This document shows positions 10,116-18,860 of a stretch of DNA of 64,000 nt, in pieces (within the stretch, counting starts at the first letter, position 1; each line of letters begins with the position of its first letter). The notes beneath the pieces were generated by a model, which was not told where the DNA came from, did no database searches, and worked only from the letters and a program-made list of their open reading frames with translations. Source of the DNA: Hylemonella sp. (GTDB taxonomy: Bacteria; Pseudomonadota; Gammaproteobacteria; Burkholderiales; Burkholderiaceae_C). Where the stretch lies: contig JAUXVI010000020.1 in assembly GCA_030680575.1 (NCBI GenBank), forward strand, positions 18,392 to 82,391. Reading direction: 5' to 3'. Made by a program: the position numbers and the translations under genes.

Positions 10116-13100
10116 ATGACCCAGGGGACCATCCGCATCCGCGGCGCACGCCAGCACAACCTCAAGAACCTTGACCTCGATATCCGAACCGGGGAGTTGA
10201 CGGTGGTCACCGGCCCCAGCGGTTCCGGCAAATCGAGCCTGGTGTTTGACACCCTGTATGCCGAAGGCCAGCGTCGTTACGTCGAGACCTTCAGCGCCTA
10301 CGCGCGCCAGTTCCTTGACCGCATGGACAAGCCGGCGGTGGACAAGGTCGAGGGCGTGCCGCCGGCCATTGCCATTGACCAGACCAACCCGGTGCGCTCG
10401 TCGCGTTCCACGGTCGGCACGATGACCGAGCTCAACGACCACCTCAAGCTGTTGTTCGCCCGTGCCGGCCAGCTGTTCGACCGCGTGACCGCGTTGCCGG
10501 TGCGGCACGACTCGGCGGACAGCATCTATGCCGAGTTGCAGGCGCGTGCGCAAGCCGCGTCCGAGTCAGCTTCGCTGGAGGCCCCCGTCGATCCGCGGCT
10601 GGTCATCACGTTCCCGGTCGAGTTGCCGGGCGGCACCACCGAAGACGAAGTGACACAGTGGCTGTCGGCCAGCGGTTTCACCAAGGTGCAGGCTGAGCGC
10701 GAAGTGGCCACGCCGGCTGGCCCGCGCAAGGTGCTGGATGTGGTGGCCGACCGTTTTCGCTTGAGCCATGCCGAACGCGCGCGCGTGGTCGAGGCCATCG
10801 AGGTCGCGCTCAAGCGCGGCAGCGGCCGCCTGAACGTCTATCGGCTGCGTGACGAGGGGGAGCCCGAAATTTGGAGGTTTTCCACCGGCTTGCACTGCCC
10901 CGAGAGCGACCAGCGTTATACCGATCCGATCCCCTCGATGTTCTCGTTCAACTCGGCGGTGGGCGCCTGCGAGGTCTGCCGCGGCTTCGGCCGCGTCATC
11001 GGTGTCGATTACGGCCTGGTGATCCCGAACGACAAGTTGACCTTGCGTGCCGGTGCCATCAAGCCGATGCAGACGCCGGCCTGGGCCGAGTGCCAGGACG
11101 ACCTGATGCGCCATGCCGAGGCTGCCGGCATTCCGCGCGACACCGCCTGGAACAAGCTCACGCCCGAGCAGCAGCACTGGGTGATTCACGGCTCACCCAA
11201 CTGGAACGGCAAGTGGAACCAGCAGTGGTACGGCGTCAAGCGCTTCTTCGAGTACCTGGAGACAAAAGCCTACAAGATGCACATCCGGGTGCTGCTGTCC
11301 AAGTACCGCAGCTACACGCCATGCGAAACCTGCAACGGTGCGCGCCTGAAGACCGAAAGCCTGCTCTGGCGCATCGGCGCCAAGGAAGATGCGGATGCGG
11401 TGCTGGCGCCGGCCAAGCGTTTCATGCCTGCTGGTGTGCAATGGACGCGCGCGCAGCTTGAGGCGCTACCGGGCCTGTGCCTGCACGACCTGATGTTGCT
11501 GCCGATTGATCGCCTGCACCGATTTTTCGAGCGCGTGGCCCAGCTGGAGATAGCGCAGAGCACGCAGGCGCAGGGGGTCGACCGGGGCAACCACCAGGCC
11601 CTCAAGCTCCTGTTCGAGGAAATCACCACCCGTCTGAAATACCTGTGCGACGTCGGCATCGGCTACCTGACGCTCGATCGCCAGAGCCGCACACTGTCGG
11701 GTGGTGAGGTGCAGCGCATCAACCTGACCACCGCCCTGGGTACTTCACTGGTGAATACGCTGTTCGTCCTGGACGAGCCCAGCATCGGCCTGCACCCGCG
11801 CGACATGCATCGCATCATCGAGGCCATGCAGCGCCTGGTTGACGCCGGCAACACGCTGGTGGTGGTGGAGCACGACCCGGCGGTGATGCTGGCGGCCGAC
11901 CGCATGATCGACATGGGCCCCGGCCCGGGCGAGCGCGGCGGCAGCATCGTGTTCGACGGCAGCACCGATGACCTGCGGAACGCCGATACCCTGACCGGCG
12001 CCTACCTGGGCGGGCGCAAGCAGGTCGGTTTCGGCTTCAAGCGCATGGTGACTGAGAGCACGCCGCGTCTCATTCTGGAAGGCGTCACCGAGCACAACCT
12101 GAAGCATGTCTCGGTCGACATTCCGCTCGGCCGGCTGGTGTGCGTCACTGGCGTCTCCGGCTCCGGCAAGTCCACCCTGATCCAGGATGTGCTGGCGCCG
12201 GCGCTGATGCGGCATTTTGGCAAGTCCACTGAGGCGCCGGGCGCGTTCGAGCGTCTGCTCGGCGCCGAGCAGCTCAGCGAGGTGGTGTTTGTCGACCAGT
12301 CCCCGATCGGCAAGACGGCGCGCTCCAACCCGGTCAGTTATGTCGGCGCCTGGGACGCGCTGCGCGAGATCTTTGCCAACGCGCCGCTGTCGCGCCAGCG
12401 CGGCTACACCGCAGCCAAGTTCAGCGCCAACAGCGGCGACGGCCGCTGCCCCACTTGCGGCGGCTCCGGCTTCGAGCACGTGGAGATGCAGTTCCTCAGC
12501 GACGTCTACCTGCGCTGCCCGGACTGCGACGGCAAACGCTTCCGTCCCGAGATCCTGGAGATCACCATCGAGCGGGGTGCCGAAGGACCCTCCGGTAGCC
12601 GCAGGTTCCTCAACGTGGCCGATGTGCTGGAGCTGACCGTCAGCGAGGCCTGCAGCCTGTTCGCCAAGGACCGCGACGTCATCCGTGCGCTGCAGCCCAT
12701 CGTCGATGTCGGGCTGGAGTATGTGCGCCTGGGGCAACCGGTGCCCACGCTGTCGGGGGGCGAGGCCCAGCGCCTGAAGCTGGCCGGCTTCCTGGCCGAG
12801 GCCGCCAAAAGCGCCAGCGCCAGCCGTCAGGCCATGGCGCGCAAGGGCACGCTGTTCCTGTTTGATGAACCGACCACCGGCCTGCACTTCGACGACATTG
12901 CCAAGCTGATGCGCGCGCTGCGCAAGCTGCTCGATGCCGGCCACTCGCTGCTGGTGATCGAGCACAACCTCGACGTCATGCGCGCCAGCGACTGGCTGAT
13001 CGACCTCGGCCCCGAAGGCGGCGACGCGGGTGGCGAGGTGGTGGCGGTCGGCACGCCAGAAGAAGTACGCCAGCATCCGACCTCGCATACCGGCCGCGCG

Positions 13101-15905
13101 TTGCGCGAGTACGCGCTGGCCATGGGCGAAGTGCATGAAGCGCAGGAAGGGGCTCCCCGCTTCATGCCGCAGGCCTTTGCCCCCACGCCGCGGCGGATTC
13201 GCCCGGCACGGGAAGCGCTGGACGCGATCCAGATCGTCAATGCCAAGGAGCACAACCTCAAGAGCTTGAGCGTCAACATCCCGCGCGGCAAGTTCAACGT
13301 CATCACCGGGGTGTCGGGTTCCGGCAAATCCACGCTGGCCTTCGACATCCTGTTCAACGAGGGCCAGCGCCGTTATCTTGAATCGCTCAATGCCTATGCG
13401 CGCAGCATCGTGCAGCCGGCCGGCCGGCCCGAGGTCGACGCGGTCTACGGCATTCCACCGACGGTGGCGATCGAGCAGCGCCTCTCGCGCGGCGGACGCA
13501 AGAGCACGGTGGGCACTACCACCGAGGTCTGGCATTTCCTGCGCCTGCTGTTCGTCAAGCTGGGCGTGCAGCATTGTGTTCACGACGATGCGGCAGTGGC
13601 GCCGCAGACGCCCGAGAGCATCTTGGCGCAGCTGATGAAGAGTTTCCGCGGCCAGCACATTGGCCTGCTGGCTCCCCTGGTGCTCAACCGCAAGGGCGTC
13701 TACACCGAGCTGGCCGACTGGGCGCGGCCGCGTGGCTACACCCACCTGCGGGTCGATGGCAACTTCCTGCCGACCACCGGCTTCCCGCGCATCGACCGTT
13801 TCAAGGAGCACACCATCGAGCTGCCGGTGGCCAGCCTCGACGTGTTGCCGGACAACGAAACCCAGCTGCGTCAGGCGCTGACGACGGCGCTGGAGCATGG
13901 CAAGGGCGTGTTGCATGTGCTGAGCGGGCTCGATGGCCTGCGGGACGCGATGAAGAACCAGGCGCCGACGGCGGGTATTGGTCGACTCGACGTGTTCTCC
14001 ACCAAACGCGCCTGCCCGGTGTGTGCCACGTCCTATGCCGAGCTCGATCCGCGCCTGTTCTCCTACAACAGCAAGCATGGCTGGTGCCCGGATTGCGTCG
14101 GCACCGGCGTCAAGCTGAGCAAGGAGCAGCGCAAGCTGCTCGACGACTCGGTGCGCGATGACAAGGACAAAGGCCGTGAGCAGACCTTTGCCGAGCCGGA
14201 GGTGGAGGACGTGGCCGATGTCGCCTGTCCGAGCTGCGCGGGCACACGGCTGAACGCGACGGCGCGCGCGGTGAAGTTCAACGGTGTCGGCATCACCGAG
14301 ATCGCACGCCTGAGCGTGAGCGACATCCGGACCTGGGTGCAGGCCCTGGCGCTCACGGGGCGTGATGCCGATATCGCGCGCGACCTGATCCCCGAGATCC
14401 GCAGCCGGCTGGAATTCCTGGAGCAGGTGGGGCTGGGTTACCTGACGCTGGACCGTGGCGCGCCCACGCTGTCGGGCGGCGAGGCGCAGCGCATCCGTCT
14501 GGCCGCGCAGCTCGGCAGCAACCTGCAGGGCGTGTGTTACGTGCTGGACGAGCCGACCATCGGCCTGCATGCGCGAGACAACCAGATTCTGTTGAATGCC
14601 CTGCAAACCCTGAGCGACAAGGGCAACACGCTGGTGGTGGTGGAGCACGACGAGGACACCATCCGCCGCGCTGACCACATCATCGACATCGGGCCGAGCG
14701 CCGGCAAACGTGGTGGCCGCCTGGTCGCCGAAGGCGGTGTGACCGACATCACCAACGCTGGGGACTCGCAGACCGGGCGCTATCTGCTGCACGCCATGAA
14801 GCATCCGCTGCAAGCGCGCAGGAACGTGGCCGACAGTGAGCAGCCCTGGCTCACCGTGCACGGCGCGAAGCTGCACAACCTGCAGAACATCCGTGCCAGC
14901 ATTCCGCTCAAGCGTCTGGTGGCGGTCACCGGCGTCAGTGGGTCTGGCAAGTCCACGCTGGCGCGCGACGTGCTGCTGAGCAATGTGCAGGTGGCGGTGG
15001 CCAAGCGTGCCACCAAGGCCGGGCGTGATGCGCTGGCTGCAGGCGAGGCGCTGGTCTGGAGCGGCTGCGAATCGGTCAGCGGGTTCGAGACCGTCGACCG
15101 CGTGCTCGAGGTCGACCAGACGCCAATCGGCAAGACACCGCGCAGTTGTCCGGCCACCTACATCGGCTTCTGGGACACCATCCGCAAGCTGTTTGCCGAG
15201 ACGCTGGAGGCCAAGGCGCGCGGTTACGCGGCAGGCCGCTTCTCTTTCAACACCGGCGAGGGCCGTTGCCCGAGTTGCGAAGGTCAGGGCGTGCGCACCA
15301 TCGAGATGAGCTTCCTGCCCGATGTGAAGGTGCTGTGCGAGTCGTGTCGCGGTGCGCGCTTCGACCCCGAGACGCTGGCCGTGACCTGGCGCGGCAAGAG
15401 CGTGGGCGATGTGCTGCAGATGGAGGTGGACGAAGCGGTCGAATTTTTCGCCGCCATGCCTTCCATCGCCCATCCGCTGCAATTGCTGAAAGACGTGGGC
15501 CTGGGCTACCTGACGCTGGGGCAGCCTTCGCCCACGCTCAGTGGCGGCGAGGCGCAGCGCATCAAGCTGGTGACGGAACTCACCAAGGTCCGTGACGAGG
15601 TGGGCCGGCGCGGCCAGAAGGCGCCGCACACACTCTACGTGCTGGACGAGCCCACGGTGGGCCTGCACATGGCCGATGTGGACAAGCTGATCCGCGTGCT
15701 GCACCGGCTGGTGGACGGCGGCCACAGCGTGGTGGTGATCGAGCACGACCTCGACGTCATCGCCGAGGCCGACTGGATCATCGACCTCGGTCCCGACGGC
15801 GGCAAGGACGGTGGCCGCATCGCCGCCGCCGCGACGCCGGAAGAGGTGGTTCTGCGGGGCACCCACACCGGGACTGCGCTGCGGCCGGTGCTGGCGCGGC
15901 AATAA
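10116..15905 (+). CDS. uvrA: UvrA-type excinuclease subunit, tandem fusion with four ABC ATPase modules
   Basis: This 1929-residue protein is about twice the usual 940 residues of UvrA. Four P-loops (near residues 33, 678, 1066 and 1606) and four LSGGE signatures (near 526, 879, 1450 and 1808) show two UvrA-like halves in tandem. CXXC zinc sites are visible near 777-805, 1299-1326 and 1717-1745. The equivalent first site of half one reads CPES...CEVC, so it has lost one cysteine. UvrA recognises DNA damage in nucleotide excision repair, but this fused class may have another role, for example drug tolerance. I chose the ATG at 10116 because MTQGTIRIRGARQHNL matches the UvrA start. Confidence 0.88.
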   Translation: MTQGTIRIRGARQHNLKNLDLDIRTGELTVVTGPSGSGKSSLVFDTLYAEGQRRYVETFSAYARQFLDRMDKPAVDKVEGVPPAIAIDQTNPVRSSRSTVGTMTELNDHLKLLFARAGQLFDRVTALPVRHDSADSIYAELQARAQAASESASLEAPVDPRLVITFPVELPGGTTEDEVTQWLSASGFTKVQAEREVATPAGPRKVLDVVADRFRLSHAERARVVEAIEVALKRGSGRLNVYRLRDEGEPEIWRFSTGLHCPESDQRYTDPIPSMFSFNSAVGACEVCRGFGRVIGVDYGLVIPNDKLTLRAGAIKPMQTPAWAECQDDLMRHAEAAGIPRDTAWNKLTPEQQHWVIHGSPNWNGKWNQQWYGVKRFFEYLETKAYKMHIRVLLSKYRSYTPCETCNGARLKTESLLWRIGAKEDADAVLAPAKRFMPAGVQWTRAQLEALPGLCLHDLMLLPIDRLHRFFERVAQLEIAQSTQAQGVDRGNHQALKLLFEEITTRLKYLCDVGIGYLTLDRQSRTLSGGEVQRINLTTALGTSLVNTLFVLDEPSIGLHPRDMHRIIEAMQRLVDAGNTLVVVEHDPAVMLAADRMIDMGPGPGERGGSIVFDGSTDDLRNADTLTGAYLGGRKQVGFGFKRMVTESTPRLILEGVTEHNLKHVSVDIPLGRLVCVTGVSGSGKSTLIQDVLAPALMRHFGKSTEAPGAFERLLGAEQLSEVVFVDQSPIGKTARSNPVSYVGAWDALREIFANAPLSRQRGYTAAKFSANSGDGRCPTCGGSGFEHVEMQFLSDVYLRCPDCDGKRFRPEILEITIERGAEGPSGSRRFLNVADVLELTVSEACSLFAKDRDVIRALQPIVDVGLEYVRLGQPVPTLSGGEAQRLKLAGFLAEAAKSASASRQAMARKGTLFLFDEPTTGLHFDDIAKLMRALRKLLDAGHSLLVIEHNLDVMRASDWLIDLGPEGGDAGGEVVAVGTPEEVRQHPTSHTGRALREYALAMGEVHEAQEGAPRFMPQAFAPTPRRIRPAREALDAIQIVNAKEHNLKSLSVNIPRGKFNVITGVSGSGKSTLAFDILFNEGQRRYLESLNAYARSIVQPAGRPEVDAVYGIPPTVAIEQRLSRGGRKSTVGTTTEVWHFLRLLFVKLGVQHCVHDDAAVAPQTPESILAQLMKSFRGQHIGLLAPLVLNRKGVYTELADWARPRGYTHLRVDGNFLPTTGFPRIDRFKEHTIELPVASLDVLPDNETQLRQALTTALEHGKGVLHVLSGLDGLRDAMKNQAPTAGIGRLDVFSTKRACPVCATSYAELDPRLFSYNSKHGWCPDCVGTGVKLSKEQRKLLDDSVRDDKDKGREQTFAEPEVEDVADVACPSCAGTRLNATARAVKFNGVGITEIARLSVSDIRTWVQALALTGRDADIARDLIPEIRSRLEFLEQVGLGYLTLDRGAPTLSGGEAQRIRLAAQLGSNLQGVCYVLDEPTIGLHARDNQILLNALQTLSDKGNTLVVVEHDEDTIRRADHIIDIGPSAGKRGGRLVAEGGVTDITNAGDSQTGRYLLHAMKHPLQARRNVADSEQPWLTVHGAKLHNLQNIRASIPLKRLVAVTGVSGSGKSTLARDVLLSNVQVAVAKRATKAGRDALAAGEALVWSGCESVSGFETVDRVLEVDQTPIGKTPRSCPATYIGFWDTIRKLFAETLEAKARGYAAGRFSFNTGEGRCPSCEGQGVRTIEMSFLPDVKVLCESCRGARFDPETLAVTWRGKSVGDVLQMEVDEAVEFFAAMPSIAHPLQLLKDVGLGYLTLGQPSPTLSGGEAQRIKLVTELTKVRDEVGRRGQKAPHTLYVLDEPTVGLHMADVDKLIRVLHRLVDGGHSVVVIEHDLDVIAEADWIIDLGPDGGKDGGRIAAAATPEEVVLRGTHTGTALRPVLARQ

Positions 15906-15912
15906 GACTTTT

Positions 15913-15969
15913 GCTATTGATTTGATAGCAGTCTGATCAATGACTTCAAGGAGGAATCAAATCCTGCTA
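15913..15969 (+). repeat. Dispersed palindrome-led repeat, copy 2 (intergenic)
   Basis: GCTAT-N7-ATAGC palindrome (15913-15929; 19 bp if the flanking T/A is counted), followed by a diverged tail with GGAGG and a further TGCTAT half-site near 15965. It lies between the uvrA stop and the HD-GYP-like gene. Confidence 0.65.
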
Positions 15970-16010
15970 TAAATACCGGAGGGAAGGGGCCTTGAGCCGA
16001 AAAAATAACC

Positions 16011-17135
16011 ATGCAGATGATTTCGCTGGATCAGGTGTTCCAGATACTGAAGCCGGGGGTGCCGCTGCCGTTCGGTGTGCGCGATGCCGCCGGCCGCCTG
16101 TTGCTGGCCAAGGGCTTGGTGCTGCATGAGCAGGCCAAGCTGCTGGAGCTGCTCAACCGTGGCATGTTTGTCGACGTCGAGGATGTCAAGCGGCATGTGC
16201 CGCCCGCCCGGGAGTCCGAAGCGATTGAGCGGCCGACGGAGCGCTTCTCCGTTCGCTGGGAGGCGTTGCTGCGCAGGCTGGGGCTTCTGCTGCAGGCCCC
16301 CACTGATCCCCAGTTCCTCAAGCAAGTGCGCGAGATGGTGGTACGGATTGCCGGCTGCCCGGAATCGTGTACCGATCAGATGATTTTCCTGATCGTGCGC
16401 CATGATTACAGTCAGACCCAGCGTTACCCGGAGGCGCATTCGCTGCATGTGGCCGTCCTGTGTCACCTGGTCAGTCGACGCCTGGGCTGGGCTGACAGTC
16501 GGCGCATGAGCCTGATTGGTGCCGCCCTGACCATGAACCTGGGCATGGTCAGCTTGCAGGCCAAGCTGGCGATGCAGCGGACACCCCCGACACCGCAACA
16601 GCGGCAGGACATCGAGGCCCATCCACTGGCCTCAGCGGCGCTGCTGCGCGCCAGCGGGCTGCAGGATGAGGAATGGCTGTTGGCGGTGGAGCAGCACCAC
16701 GAATGCCCGGGCGGTGGCGGTTACCCGAAGCAGGTGACGGCCCCCGGCGAGCTGTCGCAACTGATCCGTTTCATCGACAACTTCACCGCCAAGTACAGCC
16801 CGCGTGCCGGGCGCGACAAACAGCCGGCGCACCAGGCGGCCAAGGACCTGTACGCCCAAAGCGGCGGCAATCCGCTGGCGGCGGCGCTGATCAAGGAATG
16901 CGGCATTTACCCACCAGGTTGTTTCGTCAAGCTGGCCAGTGGTGAATCCGCGGTGGTGACGCGACGCGGGCTCACGCTCAAGGAGCCGCTGGTGGCGGCC
17001 CTGACCAATGCCCATGGCGAACCCCTGGTGCGTCCCGTGAAGCGGGATACCTCCCAGCCCGGGCGCGCGATTGTGGGGGCGCTGGCCGACAAGGCCATCA
17101 CCGTCCAGGTGTCGGCTGACCAGCTCTACGACTAG
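16011..17135 (+). CDS. HD-GYP-like protein with degenerate metal site
   Basis: A 374-residue protein of HD-GYP architecture (HD-GYPs hydrolyse cyclic di-GMP). Visible remnants are HSLHVAVLCHLV, then HPLASAALL, HHECPGGGGYP (the GYP region) and IRFIDNF. The HD dyad itself is replaced: the expected LHDIGK segment reads TMNLGM, and the Asp before the GYP glycine is Gly. Two metal ligands are therefore missing and phosphodiesterase activity is unlikely. The first 70 residues form an N-terminal domain common in this group. It may act as a c-di-GMP sensor or protein-interaction module. The start ATG at 16011 could alternatively be 16017. Confidence 0.78.
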   Translation: MQMISLDQVFQILKPGVPLPFGVRDAAGRLLLAKGLVLHEQAKLLELLNRGMFVDVEDVKRHVPPARESEAIERPTERFSVRWEALLRRLGLLLQAPTDPQFLKQVREMVVRIAGCPESCTDQMIFLIVRHDYSQTQRYPEAHSLHVAVLCHLVSRRLGWADSRRMSLIGAALTMNLGMVSLQAKLAMQRTPPTPQQRQDIEAHPLASAALLRASGLQDEEWLLAVEQHHECPGGGGYPKQVTAPGELSQLIRFIDNFTAKYSPRAGRDKQPAHQAAKDLYAQSGGNPLAAALIKECGIYPPGCFVKLASGESAVVTRRGLTLKEPLVAALTNAHGEPLVRPVKRDTSQPGRAIVGALADKAITVQVSADQLYD

Positions 17136-17400
17136 GGCCTGTTCACACTGATTTCGCAAGATGCGTTGCGGATCAAAATGGCCATGCGCAAGACGCGAAA
17201 CGCAGCCGGGGTCTTCCCCCGGCAAGGCTTCGCAACGCCGCGCATGGCCTTTTTGGCCGCAACCCGAAGGGAACGCGATGAAAACCGCGCCACTCGTTGT
17301 TGCACTCCTAGCCCAGGCGGCCAGCCTGGGCGTCGTCGCGCGCCTAGATTGGCGCGGTTTTCATCGCGTTCGCACTTGCGAAATCAGTGTTAACAGGCCC
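17135..17400. repeat. 266-bp inverted-repeat element with nested hairpins (MITE/REP-like)
   Basis: The ends are 26-bp inverted repeats (17135-17160 and 17375-17400; GGGCCTGTTCACACT... versus GGGCCTGTTAACACT...) with one mismatch. A perfect 22-bp inverted pair lies inside (17271-17292 / 17350-17371), enclosing a GCCCAGG/CCTGGGC hairpin (17311-17331). The left half has GGCCATGCGC/GCGCATGGCC (17180-17189 / 17240-17249) around GCCGGGG/CCCCGGC (17205-17223). No open reading frame is credible and no clear target duplication is visible. The left end overlaps the last base of the TAG stop of the HD-GYP-like gene. It is likely a non-autonomous mobile or REP-type repeat. Confidence 0.75.
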
Positions 17401-17420
17401 TGGCGCGCAAGGCCGACGCG

Positions 17421-17449
17421 TTGACGTTCGGCACCGTACGACTTAGTAT
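17421..17449 (+). promoter_or_regulatory. Sigma-70 promoter for the RNA/leader before the aminotransferase gene
   Basis: TTGACG (17421-17426) and TAGTAT (17444-17449) are separated by 17 bp. This is one of the best -35/-10 pairs in the window. Predicted transcription start is near 17456. Confidence 0.6.
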
Positions 17450-17455
17450 TTGCCT

Positions 17456-17622
17456 GTGATGATTTCCAACCAATCCTCCCGACGCTCCGTGAACGCCCGA
17501 CGTATGTCAGGCGGGCTGTGGGCGTGCGTGGAAATGCGGTGAAGAGAAATGTAATCACCTGAACTGATCTCTTCAGTTTTCCCGACCAGGCCACGGCTCA
17601 CCCCCGTGGCCTTTTTGTTTTT
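17456..17622 (+). ncRNA. Candidate structured small RNA or 5' leader/attenuator
   Basis: About 165 nt from a strong promoter to an intrinsic terminator, with no plausible reading frame. Visible pairings are GCCCGAC-GTAT-GTCAGGC (one mismatch), ATTTCCA near the 5' end with TGGAAAT downstream, a CTGAA/TTCAG hairpin, and the terminator stem. The aminotransferase start lies 25 bp beyond the terminator, so this could be a leader controlling that gene or an independent RNA. I do not recognise 6S, SRP, TPP, FMN, glycine or cobalamin signatures. Confidence 0.45.
17588..17622 (+). terminator. Rho-independent terminator before the aminotransferase gene
   Basis: Nine-base stem AGGCCACGG / CCGTGGCCT (17588-17596 and 17604-17612) followed by a T-rich run to 17622. 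It lies upstream of the coding start at 17647, the position expected of an attenuator or of the end of a small RNA. Confidence 0.8.
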
Positions 17623-17646
17623 GCACTTCACAGAAAGAGGTTTGAT

Positions 17647-18831
17647 ATGCCCGAGACTGCCGCCCCGTTCAACCCCAGCAGCCTGATGCCGATCACCCCG
17701 CGCCCGGAGCTTGTCTTCGTGCGCGGCGAGGGCGCGTACCTGTTCGATCGGCAGGGCCGCCGTTATCTGGATTGGGTGCAGGGCTGGGCCGTCAATTGCC
17801 TGGGACACGCGCCGGCCGCCGTGGCGCAGGCGCTATGCCACCAGGCTCGCACGCTGATCAATCCGAGCCCGGCCTTCTACAACGAGCCGGCCATGGAACT
17901 GGCCACCTTGCTGACGCAGCACAGCTGCTTTGACCAGGTGTTCTTTGCCAGCTCGGGGGCCGAGGCCAACGAGGGCGCCATCAAGCTGGCACGCAAGTGG
18001 GGCCAGCTGCACAAACCGGGCGCGTTCGAGATCATCACCTTCATCAACGGCTTTCACGGCCGCACCCTGGCCACCATGTCCGCCAGCGGTAAGCCGGGCT
18101 GGGACACGATGTTTGCGCCGCAGGTGCCGGGTTTTCCCAAGGCGGTTTGGAACGATCTGGCGTCGGTGCGCGCGCTGATCAATGAGAAGACGGTAGCGGT
18201 CATGCTCGAGCCGGTGCAGGGCGAGGCCGGTGTCATGCCGGCTGATGCGGCCTTTTTCAAGGGTTTGCGTGCGCTGTGCGATGCCCATGGCCTGCTGCTG
18301 ATCGCCGACGAGGTGCAGACCGGTTGCGGACGCACCGGCACGCTGTTTGCCTACGAGCAGTATGGGGTGGAGCCTGACATCATGACCTTGGGCAAAGGGC
18401 TGGGCGGCGGCGCGCCGCTTTCGGCCCTGCTGGCCAAGGCCGATGTCGCCTGCTTCGCGCCCGGCGAGCAGGGTGGCACCTTTTGCGGCAACCCGCTCAT
18501 GTGTGCCGCCGGCGTGGCCGTGATGCACAGTTTGCTGGCGGAGGGTTTTCTGGACGCCTCACGCCAGGTTGGCGCGCAACTGGCAGACGGGTTGCGCAGT
18601 CTGTCCCGTGAGTTCAGCCTGGGGGAGGTACGCGGACACGGTCTGCTGCTGGCCCTGGAGTTGGGGCATGAGCGCGCCGCGCAGGTGGTGACCCTGGCGC
18701 GTGAACGCGGGCTGCTGCTCAACGCGCCGCGCGCGCACTGCCTGCGCTTCATGCCGGCGCTCAACACCCGTGAGCAGGAGGTGGCGCAGGGGCTGGCTTT
18801 GCTGCGCGGCGTCCTGGGTGATCTGCACTAG
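17647..18831 (+). CDS. argD: Acetylornithine transaminase family (class III aminotransferase)
   Basis: A 394-residue PLP enzyme expected to interconvert N-acetylornithine and N-acetylglutamate semialdehyde in arginine synthesis. Visible features: the substrate/PLP loop [17 protein letters not shown], the [13 protein letters not shown] segment, the PLP-contacting [16 protein letters not shown], and the Schiff-base lysine in [17 protein letters not shown]. Length fits ArgD (about 390-400). An AAAGAGG ribosome site precedes the ATG. The neighbours are not arginine genes, so a related specificity (for example GABA or succinylornithine) is possible. The upstream terminator and structured leader suggest transcriptional control. 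Confidence 0.85.
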   Translation: MPETAAPFNPSSLMPITPRPELVFVRGEGAYLFDRQGRRYLDWVQGWAVNCLGHAPAAVAQALCHQARTLINPSPAFYNEPAMELATLLTQHSCFDQVFFASSGAEANEGAIKLARKWGQLHKPGAFEIITFINGFHGRTLATMSASGKPGWDTMFAPQVPGFPKAVWNDLASVRALINEKTVAVMLEPVQGEAGVMPADAAFFKGLRALCDAHGLLLIADEVQTGCGRTGTLFAYEQYGVEPDIMTLGKGLGGGAPLSALLAKADVACFAPGEQGGTFCGNPLMCAAGVAVMHSLLAEGFLDASRQVGAQLADGLRSLSREFSLGEVRGHGLLLALELGHERAAQVVTLARERGLLLNAPRAHCLRFMPALNTREQEVAQGLALLRGVLGDLH

Positions 18832-18860
18832 GCGGCACGAGTGGGCCGGCCCGCTGCAAT

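Noticed and set aside
11745..15902. 1385-codon open frame antisense to uvrA
   Set aside because: High-GC codon bias of the sense gene leaves the opposite frame open. The translation is rich in His, Arg, Gln and Ala with no domain, and uvrA is certain.
17135..17400. Inverted-repeat element as a full insertion sequence
   Set aside because: No transposase frame fits inside 266 bp and no target duplication is visible.
17166..17424. Short open frames in the 266-bp inverted-repeat element
   Set aside because: They are only 75-87 codons, run through hairpin arms, and have no ribosome site or domain.
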